NCBI GenBank assembly: GCA_022605955.1
Contig: JAKCOZ010000008.1
Location: 7,876,001 to 7,940,000, forward strand
Direction: 5' to 3'
DNA length: 64,000 nt
Source: Rallus limicola
Lineage: Eukaryota > Chordata > Aves > Gruiformes > Rallidae
This document shows, in pieces, positions 31,801 through 43,100 of this stretch. The position numbers and the translations under genes are program-made. The notes beneath the pieces are model-generated. The model saw nothing but the letters and a program-made list of their open reading frames with translations, searched no databases and had not been told where the DNA came from. The stretch's first letter is position 1. Every line of letters begins with the position of its first letter.

Positions 31801-34800
31801 GGTTGTGCTTCAGGCCTCTTGTAGAGGAATGAGACCATTTGTCTTGAGCTTGATGCACCCCTTTGTATGTTGAAGTATACTCTGTTTCCTGTTGCAATAC
31901 CTATATACCAAAGGCTTGTGTCAAAATCCTCTGCTGAGTTTGGTTTGACTTTGGTATCTGGTTTAAAGGTAGGGATAGAGTTAAGGATATGTGGGTTTAA
32001 AAATATCAGGAGGATGCTGAGGCTGAAGTGCTTGTGGAGATTCAGAGTAAGCAGCGGGGAGAACCCCAAAGGGCATCCTGGGTCTCTGTAGGGTGTCAGC
32101 TCCTGGAGCTCACAGGCTTAGCTGTAAAGCTGGGATTAAGCCTGGGCTTTTGGCCAAAAACATAAAAGGGAAGGGCAGAGGGACACCAGTGTGTATGAGC
32201 TGGGCATGTGGTCTGTGTTTTCTGGGTGCTGCCTTGATTGAGCTACTGTTCACCGATATGTGCCTTTTATTTTTGTTTAGGTCAGGCAGGACACAGTCCA
32301 GGAATGGTGGCTGATGACATGTTGGATGCTATAGTGGAATTTGCAAGCAAAATAATCGTCAAGCATTTGAAAAACATTAAAATCATCATCTTCCAGAAAA
32401 AGATGCTTGGAGATTTTTATGAAAGCATGAAGAGAAGAGAAAATTCAGGTTCACCTAGAACAGATTCATGGATATCTATGTTTAAATGTAAGTAGGTGGG
32501 TTTTCTGTGTGCACGGGCACATAAAACTGAAGGTCTATTATTTATAATTGATCATTAACATAGATTTCTTCACAGCGTTTTTCTGGGGCAAAAAAAAATC
32601 TGCTGGGAAGAAAAAGGCTGTGTTTTTGGAGAAGAAAGTTGATATAGCCACATTTCAAATTTGTGGAGAAAGCAAAGAAAATGTGAATGCAACTGAGTCC
32701 TGGATAAAGGATTTGATTTCAAAGGATCAGTTTGAAACCATTATTTCAGATGATCTAATTGAAAACTTAGTTGAGAGTAAAGCTGATGCTTTGACAGATC
32801 TCCAGAGAAGAAAAAATGTCGCTCTTCAGTATGAAAATAAACCTTCACCTCAGATTAAAATTTCTGGCATTACCAAAGATGTCTACTTTGTTTCTGTGGA
32901 AATTCAAAAAATGATCCAAAATCTTAAGGATAGCGAAGAAGAACGATCCAAGGCAGAACTTGTGTATAACCTGGTGGAATGGAGTTATTCAGACAGCAAT
33001 GGTAGCTTTGTTGCTTTTGATAAACTGACAAACATGAAGCTGGAGGATGCCAGAAGAGCTAAAAAAACACATCTTGCTGTCAAAATTAACAAGAAGAACT
33101 ACAATGTGGATCTGGCTGCTCTTCAGGCTTGTGATGACCAAGGAAAAACTATAAGAATTCAACGTATGCCAAAGAATGAAGGTAAATAATTAAAAACCCC
33201 TTTAATAATGACTATTGGATAATAATTCTGATAAAGGCAAACTCTGGTATTCCAAAGTAGTATGTGTTTCTGTACATTTTTTCCTTTTTTTTTTTTTTTT
33301 TTCCCCTCTGTGGTGGCTTTCTTTTGTTTGTGTTTGTTTATTCCCCCTCCCTCCCCCCTGAGCACATCAGAGCCAGGATGTGGTAAGTATGACTGAAATC
33401 AGAGCATCTGTTTTAAGTACAAAAATCCATCCATACATATGTGACAAGCAAGCATGATGCCATGCTTAAATCTGATGAAGTGACATATGAATCACAGAAT
33501 CATAGGGGTTGGAAGGGACCTCCAGAGCTCATAGGGTCCAACCCCCCTGCCAAAGCAGCTCCCCAGCTCATATTGCACAGGTCGGTGTCCAGAGAAGGAG
33601 ACTCCACACCCCCTGGGCAGCCTGTCCCAGGGCTCCCTCACCCTCACTGTGGAAAAGTTCTTCCCCATGTTGGTGCAGAACTTCCTGTGCTCCAACTTGC
33701 AGCCATTGCCCCTTGTCCTGTCCCCACAGACACTGAAAAGGGGCTGCTCAATTCCCCCTGCATCCCATGCTTAAGATAATTATAAACATTGAGTAGGTCC
33801 CCCTTTAGTCTTTTCTCCAGGCTGAGCAGTCCCTGCTCACTCAGCCTTTCCTCATAGGGGAGATGCTCCAGGCCCTTAATCATCTTCGTAGCCCTTCTCT
33901 GGACTCTCTCCAGGAGATCCCTGTTCTTTTTATACCAGGGAGCCCAGAACTGAACACAATACTCCAGGGGCCTGACCAGGGCAGAGTAGAGGGGGAGGAT
34001 CACCTCATGAAGAATATGTACAAATTCTTCTGTGGTTTTCAAACTTGTTTTAATTAGATACTGGTATGGGGATAATTAGACTAGAGAAAATGTGAAGTCA
34101 TAACAGGGTGTTAAAGAGCCAGTGATGTACTGGAGAGGAAATATTTTTGGTATCAAGTGTTGCATAAGGTACTGTCCTCTCAGCTGGAAGGCAGTCAGTT
34201 TATATGACATGCCTACAAAGCTGAGACAGGTCTCTGTGGTAATAATGCAATTTCTGTTTTACAGATAAGCAGTTAGGAGAGCTCCCTGTGCAATGGGAAG
34301 ACATGCAAGAGCAACAGGTCAAACTCGTGAATCTCACACCATCATGTCAGGAATACCTGGAAGTTCAGAACAAATTTAAGAAAACGTGTCCCAACTTTGT
34401 CATAGAAAAGGTAAAATCCTGGGGAGGGGTGGGGGTGAGGGAAGGAAGTGAATTATTGGGCTGAAAACAGAAATACATTTTCTAAATAATTGTTTTTAAG
34501 GTGTCTGCATCCTAATACACCTTTCATATGTCAGTATCCCCAGTGCTCTACAGGGTGGATATAATTCAAATCAAATTCCCCAAGAGGTGCCCTGGCATTT
34601 CTGCTTTCTGGTAACTCAGAACCAGTGACCATCAGCCTTCAGGCTGACTCGCTGTTCATCTAATCACCAGCTAACATGGTGTTTCCAATTAGGAAATCCT
34701 GTATTGAAGTGGAAGTGTGAGCAAACACATTCAGAATACAAAGGAAAATACAGAGTCTTTATGGACTGGTCATAAAGCTTTTTACTACTTGCACCCTGTC

Positions 34801-37434
34801 AGTCCCAGAGCCTTGCAGGCTAGGCTGCCGGTTTTAACCGAAGTTTCAAGATTTGATCCTGCTTATTGAAAAGTCTGCAACACAGTGCATGGAGATTTAA
34901 TTGCAAGGGAGAAGAGGGAATTATTCAGAATCAGGAAGAGTGATAAATAGGAGGGAAATATGATGAAATTAAGAGTGAGAATGTGTTTGAAAGATTTTCT
35001 TCTATTGTGAGATTCAATGAACAGGGTCATTAAGACATAAATAAAACAAAATATTGGTGTACAATAGAAAACAATTGGGTAATGACATGAAGTCTTTTTC
35101 TATGAAAAAAAAAAAAAAGAGAAAGGAAAGTGTTACAGCAGTGCCTTTAAGGTGATGCTTTGACACAGATACTCTGTTTCCTCCTGAGCTATATTCACAT
35201 TGTTGGCTTAGGGAGCGAACAACATCTATCCTTGCACCAGTTGCTTTATATACGGGTTTCTTATGGGTTGCTAAGCTACACAGTAAAGGAAGTAATTTTA
35301 ATTTCCAAGCAGAGATCTAGAAGATAAATTTATCCTAATGCTATCACTGCAGTCTACATTTTACTGAGAAAATCACCAGTAAAGATGATTAGGATGTACA
35401 GAAGGCACCATCGATCGTTGGCTCTAGCTGTGGGACAACAGCCTGTTTCCAAAAATGACACTGCACAGCTACCGTGATCACCTGGGTACCTGGTATACTA
35501 GGCAAGACAAATGTATGCCAAGAGTTACCCAGCTTGAAAACTCCTTGTAAGCTTTGCTTTCTCATTTTTCAAGACACTCATATATTCAGTTCCCAAATCC
35601 AAACCACACGCTCGCAGGGCATACTGAAAACTACTGCCACTCTTTCAGCTTGGTTTGGGTTTAATGCTTTCCTGCTGTAACAAATATTGGTCCCTACAAG
35701 TACAAATGTAGTTCTGTTTTGTAACTTTGCAGATTGAGAGAATACAAAATCCCTTCCTCTGGCGGACATACGAAATAAAAAAATCCTCTCTCTGTAAAAA
35801 GAACAAAAGTCAGAGTAACGAGAAGCTTCTATTCCACGGGACAACTGCGTGTGCACTGAGCACAATCAACTACAACGGGTTTAATCGTGGGTATGCTGGA
35901 AAGAATGGTGAGTCATTATCCAAAGCAGTTGATTTCCTAGTTGTGTGTGAGGTATTAAGGCGTGTCAGTGTTACAGTGCTGTCAGAACAACATGAAGAGT
36001 GGAGAACAAAACAATAAACAGCTCCAGAGCACAATCTATATGGACAGAGGAATTAACCTGTTCAGTTAATCCCTTGGTGATGAATGCCACCATCCAGAGG
36101 GTATCAGAAAAAGCTTGCCTAATCTGAAATCCAACCTGGGCAACTTTTGAGAAATGTTTTGTAAGATCTGCCTGCAGAAAGGAACAAGAATCAATGTTCA
36201 GCATCTTCAGCTGAGATACCAACCGCTCACTTGAGATACCAACTGCTGGTATTTCCTTTCTTCTTAGACAAAGGCAGGTTGAAAAGTAGAGGTGCAGGCA
36301 CTTCTCCTTTTGCCTCCAAAGATAAAGACAGCACAGACAGAAAATCCCACTCCTCTACCATTTTGGTGCAAATGAAATCAGTTGAAATTCATGGATTAAG
36401 TCTCCCCCTCTAATAGTTGTTAGGATAAGTATTAAATATCTAGCAGAAGGACTTTCTGTTCTTAATGTTTTCCTTCTTAAGACATAATTGTACACATCTA
36501 GGGCTGACTTGATCCTGAGAGGGCTGGACAGCTTAACTTGGATCTAGTTAACACTTTGGTATGTTTCTTCTTTTTAAAACATGACCAAAGGGATGTAGTT
36601 TGGCTCTCCTGCTCTTTGGTAGTGCCAGGAGGTTGGATTTACTTGGGAAGCAAGAACCTTAGGTCTCCATGTCCTCTCTGTGCCTGTGAGCATTGACATG
36701 CACCTCTCCATCTCAGCCACACTTTATGACAGGAAAGGCACTCTCCCTTCTCTCAGCCTGGGCAGCTGTGCAAAAAATATCCAGAGGTCAGAGCAGCCAG
36801 ATAGGGAGGACCTGTCTGGCTTCAACAGCTTTCTACTGGTGTTAAAAAAAAAAAAAAAACCAAAAAAAAGAAACCAGTCTCAAGGAAATGTGATTCCTCT
36901 AACTTCTAGCTGTGAAGTGGAACTAGAAAACTGTAATTACAAATAAGTAGTCATTTTAAGTTGAAAAGCCTGTGAAAAAATGCAGTTTGATTGGAATGCA
37001 GGCTAAACAGAGAGAGGAACCTTTTTCTCCATAGAAAGGGGAGTCAAAACCTGGGTGCTGATACAGTGGAAAAAGGGAAGTTGTAGAGATTTTGATAGGA
37101 ATAAGAACACTGTCTATACTTGAAAATGTTGTCTTTCCAAACAGCTGCAGTCATTGGAAAGGGAACCTATTTCGCTGTTAATGCAAGTTACTCGGCTCAG
37201 GATGTTTATGCCAGACCGGATCAAAACAACAGAAGATACATTTACCTGGCTCGGGTCCTCACAGGGCACTACTGTGCTGGGAGAAGTGACCTAATCACCC
37301 CGCCACCAAAGAACCCAGCAGATCCTACTGACCTGTACGACAGCGTGGTTGATAATGTGGCTAATCCAACAATGTTTGTCATATTTAGTGACATACAGGC
37401 CTATCCTGAATACCTTATAACTTTCAGAAAATAG
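16610..37434 (+). CDS. PARP14: PARP14 copy B, complete mono-ADP-ribosyltransferase 14
   Basis: Exons read as 16610-16802, 17724-17863, 17952-17985, 20566-20817, 21315-21551, 22713-25000, 26310-26546, 26782-27003, 27440-27503, 28612-28761, 29470-29532, 30871-31038, 32281-32487, 32576-33181, 34265-34410, 35733-35907 and 37145-37434 (TAG). The sum is 5472 bp, 1823 aa; human PARP14 is about 1800 aa. The ATG has a strong context (GCGGCCATGG). All introns are GT-AG and all phases are consistent. Rough residue positions: RRM-like regions 1-285, KH-like repeats to about 800, macrodomain 1 at 805-990, macrodomain 2 at 1045-1205, macrodomain 3 at 1225-1405, WWE 1548-1620, ART 1625-1823. The role is protein mono-ADP-ribosylation and ADP-ribose reading/removal in interferon and antiviral signalling. 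It is a tandem paralogue of copy A, about 2 kb downstream of it. The short exon 3 (34 bp) is the least certain. Confidence 0.95.
18819..19430 (+). mobile_element. Solo LTR with 5-bp target-site duplication
   Basis: The 612-bp element starts TGTCCTGG and ends CCACGACA, flanked by AAATG at 18814-18818 and 19431-19435. It contains long G runs (19029-19048) and C runs. It has no coding capacity and sits in intron 3 of PARP14-B. The 5-bp duplication fits ERVL-type integration. Confidence 0.85.
19951..19992. repeat. Perfect 17-bp inverted repeat with 8-base loop
   Basis: The arms GTGACTGCCACGTTCTG (19951-19967) and CAGAACGTGGCAGTCAC (19976-19992) are exact reverse complements around an 8-base loop. 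It lies in intron 3 of PARP14-B, between the solo LTR and exon 4. No flanking transposon features are seen. Confidence 0.9.
22302..22628 (+). mobile_element. Internally deleted LTR fragment
   Basis: It starts TGTCCTGG and retains the CAGGACAGCTAACCCAAA block and the GTAAGCCATCCTTAGCCCAAC block, but lacks the middle and the 3' end. It lies 85 bases before the acceptor of the large PARP14-B exon. Confidence 0.7.
24270..24830 (+). other. PARP14: PARP14-B macrodomain 1 coding segment, Gly-to-Ser in ligand loop
   Basis: The macrodomain motifs [17 protein letters not shown] and [11 protein letters not shown] are present. The loop that reads HIGGL in copy A and Tyr-Gly-Gly-Leu in human reads HISGL here: codon 24377-24379 is AGT instead of GGT. 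Outside the near-identical tract (24304-24615 and about 24709-24768) the flanks diverge from copy A. Confidence 0.9.
26019..26073 (+). repeat. GGAT/GACA tandem repeat
   Basis: Imperfect 4-bp units (GATG, GGAC, AGAT) run for about 55 bases in a PARP14-B intron, 240 bases before the first macrodomain 2 exon. Confidence 0.85.
26310..27003 (+). other. PARP14: PARP14-B macrodomain 2 (two exons)
   Basis: Exons 26310-26546 and 26782-27003 encode [12 protein letters not shown] with the conserved Asn (codon 26325-26327), [15 protein letters not shown] and the phosphate loop [13 protein letters not shown]. The ligand-pocket motifs look intact, unlike copy A. Confidence 0.87.
27711..27912 (-). mobile_element. 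CR1 LINE 3' fragment
   Basis: It is the reverse-oriented CR1 tail: CACAGAATCGTAGGGGTTGG, then GGACCTCCAGAGATCATCGA and the CCAACCCCCCTGCCAAAGCA block. It lies in a PARP14-B intron. Confidence 0.88.
28612..32440 (+). other. PARP14: PARP14-B macrodomain 3 (four exons)
   Basis: Encoded by 28612-28761, 29470-29532, 30871-31038 and most of 32281-32487. Motifs: [37 protein letters not shown] and FPAIGTGQAG. Exon lengths are identical to those of copy A. Confidence 0.86.
32576..33181 (+). other. PARP14: PARP14-B KH-like and WWE domain exon
   Basis: The 606-bp exon starts with a lysine-rich linker ([16 protein letters not shown]), then a KH-like segment ([20 protein letters not shown]) and a WWE domain ([16 protein letters not shown] to [12 protein letters not shown]). 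Confidence 0.87.
33491..34010 (-). mobile_element. CR1 LINE 3' fragment, about 520 bp
   Basis: Reverse-oriented CR1 with the 3' tail block plus upstream reverse-transcriptase-end sequence (TTTTCTCCAGGCTGAGCAG, then CAGGAGATCCCTGTTC). It lies in the intron between the WWE and ART exons of PARP14-B. Confidence 0.9.
34265..37434 (+). other. PARP14: PARP14-B ADP-ribosyltransferase domain (three exons)
   Basis: Exons 34265-34410, 35733-35907 and 37145-37434. Triad positions: His (LLFHGT, codon 35835-35837), Tyr ([12 protein letters not shown], codon 37168-37170) and Met ([10 protein letters not shown], codon 37372-37374). It ends [11 protein letters not shown], as in human. It is of the mono-ADP-ribosyltransferase class, with no Glu at the third triad position. 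Confidence 0.92.
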
Positions 37435-37472
37435 AATATTCTTAACTGCCTGGGAAATGTTAGTGCCTTATT

Positions 37473-37489
37473 GGGGGGGGGGGGGGGGG
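37473..37489 (+). repeat. G homopolymer run
   Basis: A G run of about 17 bases, then AGG, lies 40 bases after the PARP14-B stop codon. It could form a quadruplex in the 3' UTR RNA or be a length-unstable assembly site. Confidence 0.8.
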
Positions 37490-37815
37490 AGGATTAGCTG
37501 GACAATTCTTTGTTCTTGTTTATGTCTAGGTTTCTTTAAGTTGGTTAACTATGTCTTTAACTATGCCTTGAAATTATCAATTATCAAATATCATTACCAA
37601 TTAAGTCAGGATAAGCAAGTAGTTTAGAACATACTATCACAATGCTTGCATTTCAGGTTCAGTTATGTGGAAGTGTAGGCAAGAACTGTGAGAACAGCCC
37701 TGACCTTTTCCTACACACAGCAGAGATGAGTGGTAGGAGAGGGAGCTGCTCTGCCTCAACTGTGGCCTGAAGTAAGAGCTGTAGGGTAGATCAGTGCACT
37801 TACATATGTACATAC

Positions 37816-37975
37816 AGAATCACAGGGGTTGGAAAGGACCTCCAGAGATTATCGGATCCAACCCCCCTGCCAAAGCAGCTCCCTAGCTCATATTGCACAG
37901 GTTGGCATCCAGATGGGTCTTGAATATCTCCAGAGAAGGAGACTCCACCACCTCCCTAGGGCAGCCTATCACCAG
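37816..37975 (-). mobile_element. CR1 LINE 3' fragment in the PARP14-B 3' UTR region
   Basis: The reverse-oriented tail contains CAGAATCACAGGGGTTGG and AACCCCCCTGCCAAAGCAGC. If the AATAAA at 38423 is used, this element is part of the mature 3' UTR. Confidence 0.88.
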
Positions 37976-38422
37976 TATTTCCAGTACACACCAAGTGGCT
38001 GGCTGCCCACAAGGCTTTATTTAAAAAGTACTTTGCAGTGGGGGAATAACCTTATTCACAAGCAGAGTGTTCACTCTTGTTAATACCAAGAGCCCTGAAA
38101 AAAGGAGAATCCATTGTTGAACATAGACTTTGCATTTGTTGTTTCACCTGCTTTATGCTGTTGCAGCATATTTGGTTATTCCCTAGGTATACAGTCCTGT
38201 ATTCACACCCATTTCAGGAGTTATCAAAATAGTAGAGAGAGACTTTTAATTTCTCTGGTTAGTTCATAAGCATTAACCCTGCTGTAGAATTATAAGTTAT
38301 CATACATAAAACACTGGAAAATTTTCAAAATTCTGTAAACCAAGTAAATATGGGCACTTGTAAAGTTTCCAGAGATGTGCGGTTAATTAATTACAGCCAT
38401 ATATACATATATATGTCCTTTT

Positions 38423-38428
38423 AATAAA
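38423..38428 (+). terminator. Candidate polyadenylation signal of PARP14-B
   Basis: AATAAA lies about 990 bases after the TAG stop, followed by a GT-rich stretch (38442-38456). The 3' UTR would contain a G homopolymer near 37473-37489 and a CR1 fragment. Confidence 0.55.
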
Positions 38429-39379
38429 AGCTATTTCAAACAACTGTGTTGTGTTTACTGAGTTATTTACACAAAGGAACACACCTCATGCAGAAGTGTT
38501 GCTCTTGATCTGAACATGTTAACAGTGATGCTAGAAGCAGTGAGAAGCTGAAAAGGCTTGGAAAGGAAAGCAAAACTGTTTTCTTGTTTTACCTGAGAGA
38601 CAGCTCTGTGCCTACAGCCAGGCTCCACATTTGAGATTATCCTGCCGTTGTCCAAAGGAGCCCTGTGCCACAAGTAGCTGCCAGGATGTCTTAAAACCTT
38701 GCAAAGGGGAAAAGTGCTTATGGGTGATATAAAAAAAGTCTACTCTTCTGCTGGAGCGTGCCTGCTCTGAGTGTCCTGCATGAATTCTCAGTGAAAGCAC
38801 AGTGGGCTTTAACCCACTCCATAAATAGATTTTGCTCCCTGGGAAAAGGTGAGGATGCTTTTCTCCCGCGTTGCAGTTCAGGGTGCTTTCCCAGTGCCTG
38901 GGTTTACCTGAGAACACCAGCCCTCCTTCAGCTGCCCTCCTTCAGCTTCTCCCCTACTGTCGCCGAGCGTCTGTGGGAGTCTGTTTGTACGTCCCTCACT
39001 GTAACTGAAAGCCCGGGGAAGCAGCAGGAGCTGCAAGGCACAGCATCCCCAGGCTCTGGCATCCCCAGCGGTGCCGGTAGAAGTTTTGGTGCTGGAAACT
39101 TGGGCGCGTCTGCGGCCCGGCAGGCTGAGAGCAAGCCCAAGAAGAATGAAACCCCAGGCCCGAGCCTTGGGTTGGGTTGGCCGCTGCAGGACCCTCGCTG
39201 CGAGGCAGCAGAACATCAGCCTCTCAGCCTGGATCACCCTCCTCAAGGACAGGGCTCCCAGCGGCAAGGAGCTCGGCCTCGGGGTGAGAGCTCGCTGATC
39301 TGTGGGGACCTGGCCCCCACCCCAAAACCGGCTTTAATAGCAGCAGCACAGCCCCCGCCCCGGGGACTTCACCCGAGCT

Positions 39380-40140
39380 CATGTAGCAACGTGATGCGCG
39401 GCTCCCGCTGCGCTCCGCCGCCCCTTGCCACAGACTGCCTCGCGCCGCTGCGCAGCAGACTGGACCGCGCAGCACCGCTGCGCTGCTGCATCGCCGCGCT
39501 GCGCCATCGCGCTGCGCTGCCTTACGCGGCACGGAGCCCACACCACCTTCAGCTCACCTCGGCGCCCTCCCGCTCCGCCCCTCTTGGGACACGACCAATC
39601 AGAAGCGCCCGTCGACCCCGCGCACCCTATTGGCGGACGCGCTATCGAGCGCCATCGGAGCGGCGGAAGAGGGGCTAAAGATGGCCGCCGGGTTGGGCGG
39701 CGGGCGCGCCCGGTCTCGGCGGTGGCTTTACCGCTGGCCGCTGCTAGCCGCTTTCACCGCCGCGCTGCTGCCGCAGGGCTGCGGCCGCGCCGCCGCCCCC
39801 TTTCTCTCCTCCTCGTCCTGCCACCACCGCGTGCCCCGCCACGAGGAGGTGGGGCTGCTGCGGGGCGCTCTCGGGCGGTGGCGGGCGGCGGGATCCCCCG
39901 GGTCCCTCGGGCCTCTCGTTTTCCGGCCCCGTTATGCGAGGGAGCTGTCCGTTTGGCCCCGCGGGGCTGGCGCAGGCCGGGCCGGGTGGGCTCCCGGCGT
40001 GGCGGCGGGCGGGCGCGGGGCGGCGTGTGAGGGGAAGGGCGAGAAGGGGCCGTGCGCTAGGAGAGGCTCTCGCAGGCCGGGAGGGGCGGCGGGTCGGGGG
40101 CGCGGCGGCGCGGGTGGGCCGCCTGACCCGCGGCTCCTTC
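39380..40140 (+). promoter_or_regulatory. LMLN: CpG-island promoter of LMLN with paired CCAAT boxes
   Basis: The block is GC- and CpG-rich across exon 1. CCAAT at 39595-39599 and the inverted box ATTGG at 39629-39633 lie 34 bases apart and 50-85 bases before the ATG, a typical NF-Y arrangement. The ATG itself sits in AAGATGGCCGCC, which resembles a YY1-type initiator site. No TATA box is seen. Confidence 0.7.
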
Positions 40141-43100
40141 CTCTCCCTGCCAGGTTGTTTATCAGGTTCCTCTGAAGGAAAATCACGTCTTGAAGCGAAA
40201 CGTGGGCCAACAGCTAAGAATTAAGACCGTATATGACAGAAGCGTTGAAGAGTGAGTATAATGCAGTAATTTGAGGAATCAGTATGATGTAGTAACTCAT
40301 AGAATGTAAATCCTGCTAACAAAGCTTATTTTCTTTCTTTTTTTTTTTTTTTTTAACTCCAGTTTGCTACCTGAGAAAAGGCACCTTATAAAGGTACATC
40401 ATCTCTGCTTCCCCTTTTTGTTTGTATCTATCTTAATGCATCAGTGAAGCTAAGTTTAAGGCAAGAGTGGTTAAAGGCTTTGAGTACTGGCAGTTGCATA
40501 TCCTGGAGCCTGGGAAACCGAGGCTTTGTGTACAGGTGATGCTTCCTGAGCATCCACAGGGTTCCTGAGCATCCACATGTGAGCGCTTCCACAGGGCTGT
40601 TGAGTGTTGTTTGACAGATTATTGCTGCTTCCCAAGGTGCAAAGTTTTCAGTAAGCAATATGTATATCGTTTTTAAAGTCTCTTGTGTTCAAATAAGTGC
40701 TGGCTCCTTTTTAATTTTGCTATTTCAAAAACAAGATATGGGAATACCAAACCACAGTAATTCATAAATACTGAAGTCTGGTTTTTCCCCTCTTCTGCTA
40801 TACCACAACACTTAGTGAGTTTCATGTAACTTGGCAGTTAATGCTTTTAAGGTGACCCATGTCTGCACTGCTTCTGGGTGACTTTTATTTTCGTTCTGTT
40901 CAGAACAAGCTTTTCCCACAAGCTATATCTTACTTGGAGAAGACGTTTCAAGTGCGCAAAGCCGCGGGTACTATATTGCTAAGCAGGTATGTCGATGTTT
41001 GTTGAAGATTGCTTCCTGTATTTCATATTTAATGTTGCATTGTATAGCCTTTAAAATAAGAATGGGAGTGTGAGAAATGCCCTCCTGAACCAGGCCAGTG
41101 ACCTGCCTGACCCAGTGGTGGTGGCAGGTGCTATTTAGTGGGAATGCATGAATCTCCTACCCTCCATGATCAACACCTATATTTGTTATGTCAGAGTTTT
41201 TAAAGGTCGTATATGCTGCCTGTTGCCTTTTATGTGTACCCCCATTTATGAACCTTTTGCTAGTCTCTTTAAACCCGTGGATGCTCCAATAGCATCTGGA
41301 AACATTGTGTCTTCCAGAGCAGGGTAAATAACATTTCTCATCCTGAAAGTTACAGTAAATATCCCCATTGCAGTGCTGTTGGGTACTGCAAGACTATTCT
41401 ACAGGTTCTTTGTAATTACAAAACAGTGTTGACTGTCTTTCATGTTTGATTGAAGGCAGTGTGCAACAAACCAATATTTAAGGAGAAAAGCTGACCCTCA
41501 CAGATACTGCCAAGGAGCCTGTGCAGACCATACAAGGTGTGGACCAGTTATAGTTCCTGAGAAACACCTCCAGGTAAGCTAAGCCATCCCAATGCTTCTT
41601 AACTTTTGAAATATTGCTGTGGATGGAAATGAATTAAAAAGGTTAATATCACTGACTGCCCATAAGTGTCCTGTTTGTGGGAGATCACTAAACTTGAGTG
41701 ACATTCAATGCTTGTTAAATTCCTACTAGTCACTTCACTATTCACCTTGGCCAATGTGTCAGATTTCCTCAGAACTAATAAGCGTTGATTATTTTTTAAG
41801 GCCTTCCTTGAGGGAGGTTATCCACTAAACCAGGAGCACAGTGCAGGAAATAGGCTTCCATCTGGTTTTCTCACATGAATTTTTGATTTAACCACAGAAT
41901 GTGATCAGGGGATTTCTTTCTTTAAGTTTTAACTACAGTATTAAAAATGTATGAGGTTACATGTAAAATGCAATTGCTACTTGCATGTGCTATTTCAGTG
42001 AGACTTTTTTTTAAATTTCTAGGAAACAAGGGGTACCAATTTAGGGATATTTAGTTGTGGTGGGTTTTGATTATTTTTTAACCTGGGTCTTTCTTGTTTG
42101 TTTCTTTTACCCAAAAAGCTGCCACCTTCCTGATGTCTAATAAATCACAAGAGATAGTAATTTGAAAGTTTTTCCTTGGCTCTGGTTTTCTTTACTGTTT
42201 TCATAGGTGGCTTTCTCATCGTCTGCTGTCTTAAAACAGAATATTTTTGGCTTCAGGCTAACTGAATTTTGTTATGCAAAGCTCCTGCCGTGGCTAATGT
42301 ATACTCACTGTTCTGTCTGTACATTGTCAAAGCATTGCAGGGTTTACAAAGAGAACGAATGGCACTGTGAACCCACTGGCTTACCTGACCAAGAAGGGGT
42401 TCGAGATGCTGACTTTGTACTGTACGTTAGTGCCCTCACCACTGAAAGGTGTGGCCATGAAAATATCATTGCCTATGCAGCCTACTGCCAGCTGGAAGCT
42501 GAATTGGACAGGCAAGTATTTGCTCTGGTCCAACCTCGTTTGTGTGTTTGGGTTTTTTTTTTTATTAAACCTTCAAGTTTTTAATTGTTTAGGCATGGAG
42601 CATGTTTGCCTGTCTTGCATAGTATAGCAAAGTAGAAGGTTTTATGGAAACAGGCATGCACTATATGTAAAACCACAAAACCAACATACTTGTGCTTAAC
42701 TTGCAAAGCTGAGGCATTTAAGTCCAAGCTAATCCTCCACTGTTACTGCCTAAACATCATATGAGCTGCATCTATGTTGCTTTTGTGTCTAGTTTTGTTG
42801 TAGCCATTGTAACAAGACACTCTGTACATCTACAGTGTCTTACCTAGATTTCAGGTTTCCTGTACTGCTGTCACTAACCCCCTGTGCAGAGACTGATCTC
42901 GCCTCTCCCCATTTCAGCAGCAAACTAGTCACTGTGCTCTTAACAGTCTATTAATGATTGGGGAAATTGTTTTTATAAGGACTTTTGCTATTCTCCCCTT
43001 TCTCTTAAATATTCTACAATCTGATTTTAAAACTGTCTTCCAGGCCCATAGCAGGATATGCCAACTTGTGTCCAAATATGATTTCAACGCAAGCTCAGGA

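Larger units (their letters stand above)
37435..39380. other. PARP14-B 3' UTR and spacer before LMLN
   Basis: Probable 3' UTR to about 38450, then about 0.9 kb of spacer that becomes GC-rich from 38900. A 306-codon open frame at 38758-39678 is treated as chance (low-complexity Pro/Arg/Ala/Ser). I see no exon. Confidence 0.55.

Noticed and set aside
33300..33366. Pyrimidine-rich stretch as a possible extra exon boundary after the WWE exon
   Set aside because: No in-frame conserved coding sequence follows before the CR1 element. The next real exon is at 34265, as in copy A.
38758..39678. 306-codon open frame before LMLN
   Set aside because: It is Pro/Arg/Ser/Ala-rich, overlaps a CpG island, has no recognisable domain and runs into the LMLN promoter. 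GC-rich sequence rarely contains stops by chance.
42207..42332. Extension of the LMLN exon to the left of 42333
   Set aside because: The frame is open there, but the previous exon ends in phase 0 at CAG and the protein resumes at His-Cys-Arg-Val. The extra residues do not resemble the family.
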